From the NCBI RefSeq assembly GCF_037338445.1, contig NZ_CP147838.1, forward strand, positions 930,001 to 994,000: a stretch of 64,000 nucleotides of DNA, written 5' to 3'. Shown here piece after piece: positions 36,877-44,728 of this stretch. The notes beneath the pieces are model-generated. The model was not told the origin of the DNA and did no database searches. It saw only the letters and a list, made by a program, of their open reading frames with translations. Numbering within the stretch: position 1 is the first letter of the stretch; each line of letters starts with the position of its first letter. A program made the translations under genes and the position numbers. Source of the DNA: Salinibaculum sp. SYNS191. GTDB taxonomy: Archaea; Halobacteriota; Halobacteria; Halobacteriales; Haloarculaceae.

Positions 36877-37710
36877 CTACTCCAGGAACCGGCCGCGGTA
36901 CTGGCTCGCCAGGTCGCTGTCGAACGCCGACAGTTCGACGATGTCCTCCTCCGAGAGGTAGTCCACCCCGTCGACGTAGGCCACGGCGTCCTCGCGGCTG
37001 GCGAAGGGCGCGGGGTTGAGCCGCATCGGGTCGTCCACCCGGTCCGAGTCGGTCTCCAGGGCGTAGTAGGCCGTGGTCCCGTCGATGGTCTCGCCGGACC
37101 CGTACTCCGTGACCCAGAGGCCAGCCACGGCCGCGTCTGTCTCCGCGAACGTGTCGGGCACGGCGTAGTACGTCGTCGCACAGCCCGACGTGCAGAAGAA
37201 CTCGCGGGTCTCGTCCTCGTGGACCGCCTGGGCGTTCCACTCGGGGAAGTTCGCGGCCTTCATGTCACAGACCGCACAGCTGGCGTCCTCGGGGACGTCG
37301 ACTGCCGACAGCGAGGCCTGACCGCCGTCCTCCTGGTAGGGGGAGTAGCTCACGCAGTAGCCGTTCGGGTCGATGTTGCCCTCGACGATGGCACAGGCAC
37401 CCATCCCGTCGCCGTTCTTGTCCTCGATGTAGAACAGACAGCCAGAGCACTGCTGGCCCTCGCTGGGTTCGGTCTGGTAGCTGACCGCGTCCTTGGTCGA
37501 GAGACTCGCCGGGTCGCGCTCCTGGCCGCCGAGCGCGGTTGCGGTCCGGTACTGGTCGGGGACTGCGTCGCTGTCGGTGGGGGTCGCGTCGCCGCCGTCT
37601 CCGCCGTCGCCCCCGTCGCCGCCACAGCCAGCGAGCGCGAGCGCCGAGCCAGCACCGAGCAGTCTGAGCATCGTCCGACGGTCCAACCGGTTGCCATCTC
37701 GTGGACTCAT
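36877..37710 (-). CDS. HiPIP-NosL fusion lipoprotein
   Basis: The 277-residue protein has a Tat signal (DRRTMLRLLGAG) and a lipobox (LALAGC, Cys29), so it is anchored outside the membrane. A Gly/Asp linker follows. A high-potential iron-sulfur domain has Cys88-x2-Cys91, Cys106 and Cys119 (CSGCLFYI ... GACAI ... NGYCVSY), the four HiPIP ligands. A NosL-type domain has Cys145-x2-Cys148-x-Met150 and Cys173/Cys177. NosL carries Cu(I) for N2O reductase. Joining it to an electron carrier suggests redox-controlled copper delivery. It is divergent from the SCO gene. Confidence 0.85.
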   Translation of the reverse strand: MSPRDGNRLDRRTMLRLLGAGSALALAGCGGDGGDGGDGGDATPTDSDAVPDQYRTATALGGQERDPASLSTKDAVSYQTEPSEGQQCSGCLFYIEDKNGDGMGACAIVEGNIDPNGYCVSYSPYQEDGGQASLSAVDVPEDASCAVCDMKAANFPEWNAQAVHEDETREFFCTSGCATTYYAVPDTFAETDAAVAGLWVTEYGSGETIDGTTAYYALETDSDRVDDPMRLNPAPFASREDAVAYVDGVDYLSEEDIVELSAFDSDLASQYRGRFLE

Positions 37711-37817
37711 ATCTCCTCCTACTGGAGCAACGGTCAAAGTCCATCTGGTGCGGCCATCGAAGTATTTCGAGAGGTGTACCAGACCGCTTACCAGCCCCAG
37801 TAATTTAGGGAAAGACG

Positions 37818-38507
37818 ATGAAGCGACGCGCGTTTCTACGGACGGCGAGTGTCGGAGGCATCGTCGCCAGCGCCGGGTGTCTCAGTTCGGTCGTCGGCAC
37901 CAGCGGGGGCCAGACAGTGCTGTCCCCGCCCGAGGACCAGCAGTTCGACAGCGAAGACATCCCCTACCCCGCGTACGGCCAGCAGTTGCCGGATTTTGAA
38001 CTGCCGGACCCGCTTTCCGGGACGACTGTCGACTCCGCGGCCGTCGACGGAACTCTCGTCGTCACCGGCTTCTTCGCGTCCTGCCCCGTCGAGTGCGTCC
38101 GGCTCATCGGGCAACTGGCCGGCGTCCAGCAGGGGACCGTCGAGGCGGGCATCGACGACGAGGTGACCTTCCTCGCCATCACGTTCGACCCCCAGCGCGA
38201 CGACGCGCCGGCGTTGCGCGAGTACGCCGAGAAGATGAACGTCGACATGGAGGCGGGCAACTGGCACTTCCTGCGGCCGGAGACCGAACAGCGGGCGGAG
38301 GAGGTGGTCGACGGAAAGCTCGGCATCACCTACGACCGCATCGGGGCCGGGCAGTCCCAGCGCCTGCCGGGCTACGACTTCCGGCACCTGTCGCTGACCT
38401 TCCTCGCCAACCCCAGCGGCGTGGTCGAGCGCGCCTACCGGACGGACAGCCCCGCCTACGACCGCGTGCTCGGCGACGTGAAGGAAGTCGTCGAGGCGAC
38501 GGCGTGA
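37818..38507 (+). CDS. SCO1/SenC family copper-delivery lipoprotein
   Basis: The 229-residue protein has a Tat lipoprotein signal (KRRAFLRTASVGG, lipobox Cys21) and a thioredoxin fold with the SCO copper site: Cys89-x3-Cys93 (CPVEC) and His190 (DFRHLSL). SCO proteins insert copper into CuA or keep its cysteines reduced. It is first in a same-strand run with the SafE, TlpA and CcdA genes, separated by only a few bases, so an operon is likely. Confidence 0.92.
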   Translation: MKRRAFLRTASVGGIVASAGCLSSVVGTSGGQTVLSPPEDQQFDSEDIPYPAYGQQLPDFELPDPLSGTTVDSAAVDGTLVVTGFFASCPVECVRLIGQLAGVQQGTVEAGIDDEVTFLAITFDPQRDDAPALREYAEKMNVDMEAGNWHFLRPETEQRAEEVVDGKLGITYDRIGAGQSQRLPGYDFRHLSLTFLANPSGVVERAYRTDSPAYDRVLGDVKEVVEATA

Positions 38508-38510
38508 CCG

Positions 38511-39299
38511 ATGGCATCATGCACGCCAGCGAACCCGCTGCTCGGGACGGAGACGGTCGGCCTGCCGGTGCTTGCGCTGGTCGGCCTGCTCGGCGGCGCA
38601 CACTGCATCGGTATGTGCGGCCCGCTGGTCGCGACCTACGCCGACCGGATGGAGACGGGGCGACGGCAGGGGACGCTGACACTCCGGACGGTCCGTCAGC
38701 ACGGCCTGTTCAACCTCGGCCGGACGGCCAGCTACACGCTCATCGGCGGCCTGTTCGGACTCGCGGGGGAGGCGGTCTTCGTCAGCGTCCGCGACGTGAC
38801 GCTGGTCGCGACGGAGGTTCACGCCGTCTCCGGCGTCGCGGTGGGACTGGTCGTCGCTGGCGTCGGCGTCAGCTACGCGACCGGCGGGGCCGGCCAGGCC
38901 ATCTCGCTCCCGGGCGTCGACCGGCTCTCCGACGTCGTCCACGCGCACCTGCTCCCGCGGGTGGACGACTGGGTCGGGGACAGTCGCATCGCGGGGCTGG
39001 GTGCCATCCACGGCCTCCTGCCCTGTCCGCTGCTGTACCCGGCCTATCTCTACGCGTTCGTCCAGGGCTCCGCACTCGGCGGGGCGGCCGCGCTGGCGGC
39101 GCTCGGCCTCGGGACGGTCCCGGCCGTCTTCCTGACGGGGACGGTGGTCGACACGATGGACGTCGGCGGCCGGAAGCGGCTCCACCGGGCGCTGGGCGTC
39201 GCCTTCGTCCTGCTGGGCTATATCCCGCTCCAGCACGGGCTGGCGGCCCTGGGCGTCGCACTGCCCGCCGTGCCGCTGCCGCACTTCCAGCCGTGGTGA
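38511..39299 (+). CDS. TauE/SafE family membrane protein (heavy-metal type)
   Basis: The 262-residue protein has about seven helices. The first contains GGAHCIGMCGPL (His31, Cys32, Cys36) and a later one HGLLPCPLLYPAYLYA, so intramembrane thiols are placed as in the CcoS/SafE-like proteins linked with copper oxidase biogenesis. The start is three bases after the SCO stop. Its job is probably copper or thiol handling across the membrane, inferred from family and context. Confidence 0.85.
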   Translation: MASCTPANPLLGTETVGLPVLALVGLLGGAHCIGMCGPLVATYADRMETGRRQGTLTLRTVRQHGLFNLGRTASYTLIGGLFGLAGEAVFVSVRDVTLVATEVHAVSGVAVGLVVAGVGVSYATGGAGQAISLPGVDRLSDVVHAHLLPRVDDWVGDSRIAGLGAIHGLLPCPLLYPAYLYAFVQGSALGGAAALAALGLGTVPAVFLTGTVVDTMDVGGRKRLHRALGVAFVLLGYIPLQHGLAALGVALPAVPLPHFQPW

Positions 39300-39314
39300 C
39301 CGCTCGGTCGGGAG

Positions 39315-39857
39315 GTGACTGCCGTGCGCCGGCGTGACCTGCTGGCGACGCTGGCCGGCGCCGGTCTGTCGGCGACGGCCGGGTGCAGCGCGCTCCTGAG
39401 CGGAGGGAGCGACGAGCAAGCTTCGGACGCAATCACGGTCGAGACGCTGGACGCGCCCGGCAGCGAGGCCGGCACCGCGACCGTTCCGGCACGCGACCGC
39501 GTCAGTTTCGTGGAGTTCTTCGCGACGACCTGCTCGGTCTGCGCGGCGCAGATGCCGCGGCTGCGCACGGCCCACGAGCGCGTGGGCGCGGACGTCCAGT
39601 TCCTCTCGGTGACCAGCGAACCGGTCGGGCTGACCGTCTCCCGCGGGGAGGTCGTGTCGTGGTGGGCCGACCACGACGGGGCCTGGCCGGTGGCGGTCGA
39701 CGACGGGACCGTGCTCGCCCGGCGCTACGACGCGACGAGCGTGCCGAAAGCGGTCGTCCTCGCGCCGGACGGGACGGTGACCTGGTCACACACCGGCGCA
39801 GTCGAGGCGTCGGCCGTCGTCGAGGCAATCGAGGACGCGGCGGGTGAGTTGGCGTGA
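39315..39857 (+). CDS. TlpA-like thioredoxin-fold lipoprotein
   Basis: The 180-residue protein has a Tat lipoprotein signal (VRRRDLLATLAG, lipobox Cys24) and a thioredoxin domain with active site Cys73-x2-Cys76 in FFATTCSVCAAQMP. A cis-proline segment TSVPKAVVLAPDG is present. TlpA-type proteins reduce SCO or CuA cysteines outside the membrane. Starts are GTG 39315 or GTG 39324. It overlaps ccdA by GTGA. Confidence 0.9.
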   Translation: MTAVRRRDLLATLAGAGLSATAGCSALLSGGSDEQASDAITVETLDAPGSEAGTATVPARDRVSFVEFFATTCSVCAAQMPRLRTAHERVGADVQFLSVTSEPVGLTVSRGEVVSWWADHDGAWPVAVDDGTVLARRYDATSVPKAVVLAPDGTVTWSHTGAVEASAVVEAIEDAAGELA

Positions 39858-40537
39858 GCGAGGCCGTCGCCAGTCACCTCGCCTTCGCTGCCGGGGCCGG
39901 CGCGGCGACCTTCCTCTCGCCGTGTGCCCTCCCGCTGGTGCCCGGCTACGTCGGGTACTACGTGAGCGCCGCAGACGACGGCCGCGGGGCCGGCGGTATC
40001 GCTACCCGCGGCGTCGCCGCCGCCGCTGGCGTCCTCGTCACGCTCGCGGCGCTGGCCGGCCTCGCCGTCCTCGTCGGCCGCCCCGTCACGCAGTCACTCC
40101 CGGTCGTCGAACCGCTCGTCGGCGTCGCCCTGGTCGTCCTCGGCGCGCTCGTGGTCACGGGCCGCGCGCCGGACTGGCGGGTCGCGCTCCCGGAGCGACG
40201 GGCCGACGCCGCCGGGTTCGCGCTCTTCGGCGCGGGCTACGCGGGCGCCTCCGCCGGCTGTGTCCTCCCGGTCTTCCTGGCCGTCGTCCTGAACGCGGTC
40301 ACGCTCCCGCCGACCCTCGGCCTGGCCGTCGTCGGCGTCTACGCCGCCAGCGTCGCCCTCCCGCTGCTTCTCGTGACCGTCGCCGTCGGGACCGGTCTCG
40401 ACGTGGCGACGGGCCGACTCGCGGCCTACGGCCGCTCGCTCGAACGGGTCGCCGGCGTCGTGCTCGTGCTGGCGGGCCTCGGCCAGGTCGCCGTCGCCCT
40501 CGCCCCCGAACTGCTCCCCTCGCTGGCGCTCCCCTGA
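39854..40537 (+). CDS. ccdA: CcdA-type transmembrane thiol transporter
   Basis: The 227-residue protein has six helices with the two conserved membrane cysteines in FLSPCALPLVPGY (Cys24) and ASAGCVLPVFLAV. CcdA moves electrons from cytoplasmic thioredoxin to extracytoplasmic thiol proteins. Here it lies between a secreted TlpA-like protein and a cytoplasmic thioredoxin gene, the expected partners on each side of the membrane. It starts at GTG overlapping the tlpA stop. Confidence 0.93.
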   Translation: MSEAVASHLAFAAGAGAATFLSPCALPLVPGYVGYYVSAADDGRGAGGIATRGVAAAAGVLVTLAALAGLAVLVGRPVTQSLPVVEPLVGVALVVLGALVVTGRAPDWRVALPERRADAAGFALFGAGYAGASAGCVLPVFLAVVLNAVTLPPTLGLAVVGVYAASVALPLLLVTVAVGTGLDVATGRLAAYGRSLERVAGVVLVLAGLGQVAVALAPELLPSLALP

Positions 40538-40560
40538 TGGGTTCCCCCATCGCCATAGTA

Positions 40561-40577
40561 TTGCACAACACATGCAA
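40561..40577 (+). promoter_or_regulatory. inverted repeat upstream of thioredoxin
   Basis: TTGCA (40561-40565) and TGCAA (40573-40577) flank a 7-base spacer, about 40 bases before the thioredoxin start. A TATA-like CTAAAAGG follows at about 28 bases from the ATG. It could be an operator; evidence is only symmetry and position. Confidence 0.3.
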
Positions 40578-40612
40578 AACAACTAAAAGGGCGGGGCTCA
40601 TACCGGGTGATG

Positions 40613-41020
40613 ATGAGCGACGAACAACCCATCGAGGAGATTCGCGAGAAAAAGAAAGAAGAGCTGACCGGGGAGGACGAGGAATCCGACAGCAGCAGTT
40701 CGCCGTCCGAGCCCGTCCACATTTCGGGCGCTGCGGACCTCGACGAGACCGTCGCCGACGCGGACGTCGTGCTGGCGGACTTCTACGCGGACTGGTGTGG
40801 CCCGTGCAAGATGCTAGAGCCCATCGTGGCGGACCTGGCGAAGGAGACCGCGGCGACGGTCGCGAAGGTCGACGTCGACGCGAACCAGCAACTCGCCGCC
40901 CAGTACGGCGTGCAGGGCGTGCCGACGCTCGTGCTGTTCGCCGACGGCGAGCCGGTCGAGCGGATGGTCGGCGTCCAGCAGAAGGACGCGCTCGCACAGA
41001 AGATAGCGCAGCACAGCTGA
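40613..41020 (+). CDS. thioredoxin with acidic N-terminal extension
   Basis: The 135-residue protein has a charged extension (IREKKKEELTGEDEESDSSSS, about 10-30) and a standard thioredoxin domain with WCGPC at 61-65 and cis-Pro in GVPTLVLF. It is cytoplasmic. Next to ccdA and the reductase-like flavoprotein, it probably supplies electrons to the membrane thiol relay. ATG at 40610 is an equally possible start. Confidence 0.95.
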   Translation: MSDEQPIEEIREKKKEELTGEDEESDSSSSPSEPVHISGAADLDETVADADVVLADFYADWCGPCKMLEPIVADLAKETAATVAKVDVDANQQLAAQYGVQGVPTLVLFADGEPVERMVGVQQKDALAQKIAQHS

Positions 41021-41044
41021 GACGGGCGGGTGAGTAGAGACACG

Positions 41045-42001
41045 ATGCCAGACATCGCCATCATCGGCGCTGGTCCCGCGGGGACGAGCGCAGCAGTCTA
41101 CGCAGCGCGCGCCGACCAGGAGACCTACGTCTTCCACGACGGCGGCGGGACGACCCGGGAGGTAGACGTCATGGAGAACGTCTTCGGGTTCCCCGAGGGC
41201 GTCAGCGGCCCGGAACTCGTCTCGCTCGGCCGCGAGCACGCCCGGAAGTTCGGCGCGGAGTTCGTCGACGAGGAGGTCGTCCGCATCGGCCGCACCGACG
41301 GCGAGGCCTACGAAATCGAGACCACGGCGGACAGCTACGAGGCCCGCGGCGTCGTCATCGCGACCGGCGCGTCCTACGAGTCGCCGGCCATCAAGGGCGT
41401 CGACGAGTTCGAGGGCCAGGGCGTCTCCTACTGCGTCGAATGTGACGCCTACTTCTACCGCGACAGCACCGTCGCGGTCGTCGGCGCCGAGAACTACGCC
41501 GCCAAGGAGGCACTGATGTTGCTGGACTACACCGACGACGTACAGGTGCTCACGAACGGGTCGGAGTTCGCGGCCGACCCCGACCTCCGGCAGCGCCTCG
41601 ACGACGAGGGCATCCCCGTCCGCACCGACAGGCTCGACCGCCTGACGGGCGACGAGTCCGTGCAGGCAATCGAGACGCGGGATGGCGAGTCCATCGCCGT
41701 CGACGGCCTGTTCGTCGCGCTCGGGGCCGCCGGCGGGACGGACCTCGCGGAGATGCTCGGCGTCGCCACCGAGGGCCAGTACGTCCGGACTGACGGGTCG
41801 ATGGAGACCAACGTCGACCGCGTCTACGCTGCGGGCGACGTTACCGGCGGCCAGCGGCAGGTGAACACCTCCGTCGGCGAGGGGACCCGCGCGGCAATCA
41901 ACCTCCTGGAGGACTTCCGCGACACCGGCGAGTACGTCGACTACCAGAAACTCGACGACGCGAAAAGCGAAGACGGCAAGCCCGAAGCCACCGCCGACTG
42001 A
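41045..42001 (+). CDS. thioredoxin-reductase-like flavoprotein without NADPH motif
   Basis: The 318-residue protein has the FAD motif GAGPAGTSAAVYA and the redox pair Cys130-x2-Cys133-Asp (CVECDAY) of the low-molecular-weight thioredoxin reductases. The FAD C-terminal motif AAGDVTGGQRQ is intact. The usual NADPH motif GGGxSA is GAENYA (147-152), and the HRRxxxR phosphate-binding segment is missing. This resembles reductases that use a donor other than NADPH (ferredoxin- or otherwise linked). It is 24 bases after thioredoxin, its likely substrate. Confidence 0.88.
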   Translation: MPDIAIIGAGPAGTSAAVYAARADQETYVFHDGGGTTREVDVMENVFGFPEGVSGPELVSLGREHARKFGAEFVDEEVVRIGRTDGEAYEIETTADSYEARGVVIATGASYESPAIKGVDEFEGQGVSYCVECDAYFYRDSTVAVVGAENYAAKEALMLLDYTDDVQVLTNGSEFAADPDLRQRLDDEGIPVRTDRLDRLTGDESVQAIETRDGESIAVDGLFVALGAAGGTDLAEMLGVATEGQYVRTDGSMETNVDRVYAAGDVTGGQRQVNTSVGEGTRAAINLLEDFRDTGEYVDYQKLDDAKSEDGKPEATAD

Positions 42002-42010
42002 CGCGGTCAC

Positions 42011-42035
42011 GCCCGCTCCGAGGACAGGAGCGGGC
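42011..42035 (+). terminator. strong hairpin between the reductase and nosL
   Basis: GCCCGCTCC (42011-42019) and GGAGCGGGC (42027-42035) form a perfect 9-bp stem with a 7-base loop, starting 10 bases after the reductase stop. No T-tract follows, so terminator function is inferred. Confidence 0.4.
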
Positions 42036-42130
42036 TATCGTGTACTGACACCCCACTAGTACAGTTCTCGTAAGGGGAGACGGACACGAAGAGCGTTTAA
42101 ACTCGTCGTTGGTTACCACCGTCTGAGAAG

Positions 42131-42147
42131 GAAATCGAAGAGATTTC
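42131..42147 (+). promoter_or_regulatory. inverted repeat in the nosL leader
   Basis: GAAATC (42131-42136) and GATTTC (42142-42147) flank GAAGA. The repeat lies 24 bases before the nosL ATG, where a bound regulator or an RNA hairpin could act. Confidence 0.35.
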
Positions 42148-42170
42148 TGTCGCCGGACCCAATATCAAGT

Positions 42171-42824
42171 ATGTGTGACCACCACGACGGTTGTGCCCAT
42201 TCTTCACACAACCGCAGGGAGCCTGCGGGGAGCAGCGAGCGGGAGCAGACGCGTCTGACCCGGCGAGCGGTCGTCGCGGGCGGCGTCGGCCTGGCGGTCG
42301 GACTGGCGGGCTGTCTCGGCGGCGGCGGCGACGGGGGAGACGGCGAGGTGCCGGAACCCGTGACGCTGACGCAGGCCGACCAGTGCGAGGTCTGTGGCAT
42401 GGTCATCCCGAACCACCCCGGTCCGACGACGCAGATATTCTACGCCGACCGGCAGCCCTCCGGCCACGAGAACCCGGCCCGGTTCGACAGCACCTGGGAG
42501 GCCTTCCAGTACGACTTCGAGCGCCAGAACCGGGGCTGGAAACGGCAGGCGTTCTACGTCACCGACTACTCGGCGGTCGACTACGAACTGTCGACCGACG
42601 CCGGCGACACCCTCATCTCGACACACGTCGAGGCCGCGGACTTCGTCGAAGCGTCGGACGTCACCTTCGTGGTCGGGTCGGACGTCAAGGGGGCGATGGG
42701 GCGGGACCTCATCGCGTTCTCCGACCGGGCCGACGCGGAGGCGTTCCAGGGGGAGTGGGGTGGTGACCTGTCCACGTTCGACGAGGTGACCGAGCAGACC
42801 ATCGCCGGCCTCGCGAACCGATGA
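42171..42824 (+). CDS. nosL: NosL-type copper lipoprotein
   Basis: The 217-residue protein begins with a Cys/His-rich stretch (MCDHHDGCAHSSH). A Tat lipoprotein signal follows (LTRRAVVAGGVG, lipobox Cys48), then the NosL domain with Cys72-x2-Cys75-x-Met77 (CEVCGM). NosL binds Cu(I) for the N2O-reductase CuZ site. The Cys/His stretch lies before the signal peptide and so faces the cytoplasm before cleavage. It is first of nosLDFY and overlaps nosD by ATGA. A possible TATA (GTTTAAAC) is about 75 bases upstream. Confidence 0.92.
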   Translation: MCDHHDGCAHSSHNRREPAGSSEREQTRLTRRAVVAGGVGLAVGLAGCLGGGGDGGDGEVPEPVTLTQADQCEVCGMVIPNHPGPTTQIFYADRQPSGHENPARFDSTWEAFQYDFERQNRGWKRQAFYVTDYSAVDYELSTDAGDTLISTHVEAADFVEASDVTFVVGSDVKGAMGRDLIAFSDRADAEAFQGEWGGDLSTFDEVTEQTIAGLANR

Positions 42825-44728
42825 GACACGTCACACTCGCCGCTGCGGCGGTCGTCCTCGCGCTGCTGGTCGCCGCGAGCGGGTTCGCGACCGGACCGGC
42901 CGGCGGCGAGGAGTTCTCGCCGGTCGGCTTCGACGAGACGCTGAAGACCGGACTGACCGGCGTCGACGTCCAGCAGGCCCGGGCGGCGGGCCACGTCATC
43001 CCGCAGGCGCAGGTGTTCTACTCGCAGTACCAGTACGTCGTCGGCTACTACGGCATCGAGGCGCTGGTGACGGGGCTGAACACCGAGCGCCGGACCGAGC
43101 AGTTCGGCCAGCCACTCGCCATCTTCGTCACTGACCTCTCCGGGACCGGGCCGGAACTGACGCCGGATGGGTTCATCACCCTCTCGGACAGTATCAACCG
43201 AGGGTGGGTCCGCGCGGAGGACGCGTGGTTCGTCGTCGGAACGCCGGCGCGAACGCCCGGCGGCCCCGCGGTCGTCCCGTTCGGCGAGCGCGAGGACGCC
43301 GACGCCTTCGCGTCGACCCACGACGGCGAGGTCGTCGACTGGGAGCGGCTCCAGTCGGTGATGAGCGAGCGCAGCGACGAGACGCGACGGCTCACCGCGC
43401 CCGTCGCGGAGCAGCAGGCCTGGGCGGACCGGACGGTGGAACGGGCCCGACAGGTGCTCGACCGCCCCGTGTCGGTCGTCGTCGGCGAGGACGCGCCGAC
43501 GCTGGCGGCCGCCGTCGAGCAGGCCCCGCCGAACACCACCGTCGAGATTCCGCCGGGTCGCTACGCGGTGAATCTCACCGTCTCGAAGCCGTTGACGCTT
43601 CGCGGTGCCGGCGAGGAGACGGTCCTGACCGGCGGCGGCAACGGGACGGTCCTGACCGCCGACGCGCCACGAGTCGGCGTCACGTCGCTGCGCATCACCG
43701 GCGTCGGCGACGTCGGCGTCAGGGACGTCGGTGGCGACAACGGCACGGCCTGGGACCGGCGCATCCGGCTGGTCTACGGCTACGGCGACGCCGCAATCCG
43801 GCTGGCCGACGCCCACCACTCGCTGGTCGAGGACGTGACGATAGAGACGCCGGCGAACGGCGTCGTCGCACTCAACAGCACCGGTGCGGTCGTCAGGGAG
43901 GTCACTGTCAACGGCAGCGACACGTGGGAGGAGGGGTTCATGAGCACGCTGGCGATGTACTCGAAGATGGTCGTCGAGGACTCCGAATTTAACGGCGGCC
44001 GGGACGCGGTCTACACCCACTACGCCGACGGCGTGGTCGTCCGCGACAACCGGATGGAGGGGATGCGCTACGGCCTCCACGAGATGTACACCAGCGACGC
44101 GCTCGCGGCGAACAACACGATGCGGAACACGGACGCGGGCATCATCGTGATGACGCGACCGGTCGGCAACGTCCAGGTCGACAACGACGTCCGAGACAGC
44201 CAACTCGGCATCGCGACGGTCGGCGCGGAATCCTACACGGTGAACAACACCGTCGTCGGCAACGAAATCGGCATCTCCATCGGGACCAGCCGCTCGCTGT
44301 ACCGGGGGAACACGGTCGTCCGCAACGAGGTCGGGATACGGTCGTCGACGCTGTTGCCGACCAACGACGTGACCGAGAACGACATCGTCGCGAACGACCA
44401 GCCCGTCGGGGTCGAACTCGGGACGCTGAACGCCTGGGCGGTCGAGGGCCGCGGGAACTACTGGGGGGAGATTCCCGGCGTCGACCGCGACGGGGACGGC
44501 ATCGTCGACCGGACCTACCGACCGACCAACCCCGTCGACCTGAGCGCCGGCAGTTCCGCCGGCGGCCACGCGCTGGCGCACTCGCCGACGCTCGGTGCCA
44601 TCCGGGAGTTCCAGCAGGCACTCCCCGGACTGCGGGCGGCGACCGTCGTCGACCCCGCGCCGCTGGCCGCGCCGGCCCACCCCGAGCGCCTGGCCGCACT
44701 CGACGTCACGACGGAGGACAGCCCATGA
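42821..44728 (+). CDS. nosD: NosD with an N-terminal NosL-like domain
   Basis: The 635-residue exported protein has a signal peptide (about 1-24). Residues 30-180 then match the second half of the neighbouring NosL (IFVTDLSG, FVVGTPAR, FGEREDADAFASTHDGEVVDWERL) but have no cysteines. A right-handed beta-helix of the NosD/CASH type occupies about 220-560, with repeats such as GVVALNST and DAGIIVMTRPVGNVQ. NosD is needed with NosFY for CuZ maturation. It overlaps nosL and nosF by ATGA. Confidence 0.92.
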   Translation: MRHVTLAAAAVVLALLVAASGFATGPAGGEEFSPVGFDETLKTGLTGVDVQQARAAGHVIPQAQVFYSQYQYVVGYYGIEALVTGLNTERRTEQFGQPLAIFVTDLSGTGPELTPDGFITLSDSINRGWVRAEDAWFVVGTPARTPGGPAVVPFGEREDADAFASTHDGEVVDWERLQSVMSERSDETRRLTAPVAEQQAWADRTVERARQVLDRPVSVVVGEDAPTLAAAVEQAPPNTTVEIPPGRYAVNLTVSKPLTLRGAGEETVLTGGGNGTVLTADAPRVGVTSLRITGVGDVGVRDVGGDNGTAWDRRIRLVYGYGDAAIRLADAHHSLVEDVTIETPANGVVALNSTGAVVREVTVNGSDTWEEGFMSTLAMYSKMVVEDSEFNGGRDAVYTHYADGVVVRDNRMEGMRYGLHEMYTSDALAANNTMRNTDAGIIVMTRPVGNVQVDNDVRDSQLGIATVGAESYTVNNTVVGNEIGISIGTSRSLYRGNTVVRNEVGIRSSTLLPTNDVTENDIVANDQPVGVELGTLNAWAVEGRGNYWGEIPGVDRDGDGIVDRTYRPTNPVDLSAGSSAGGHALAHSPTLGAIREFQQALPGLRAATVVDPAPLAAPAHPERLAALDVTTEDSP

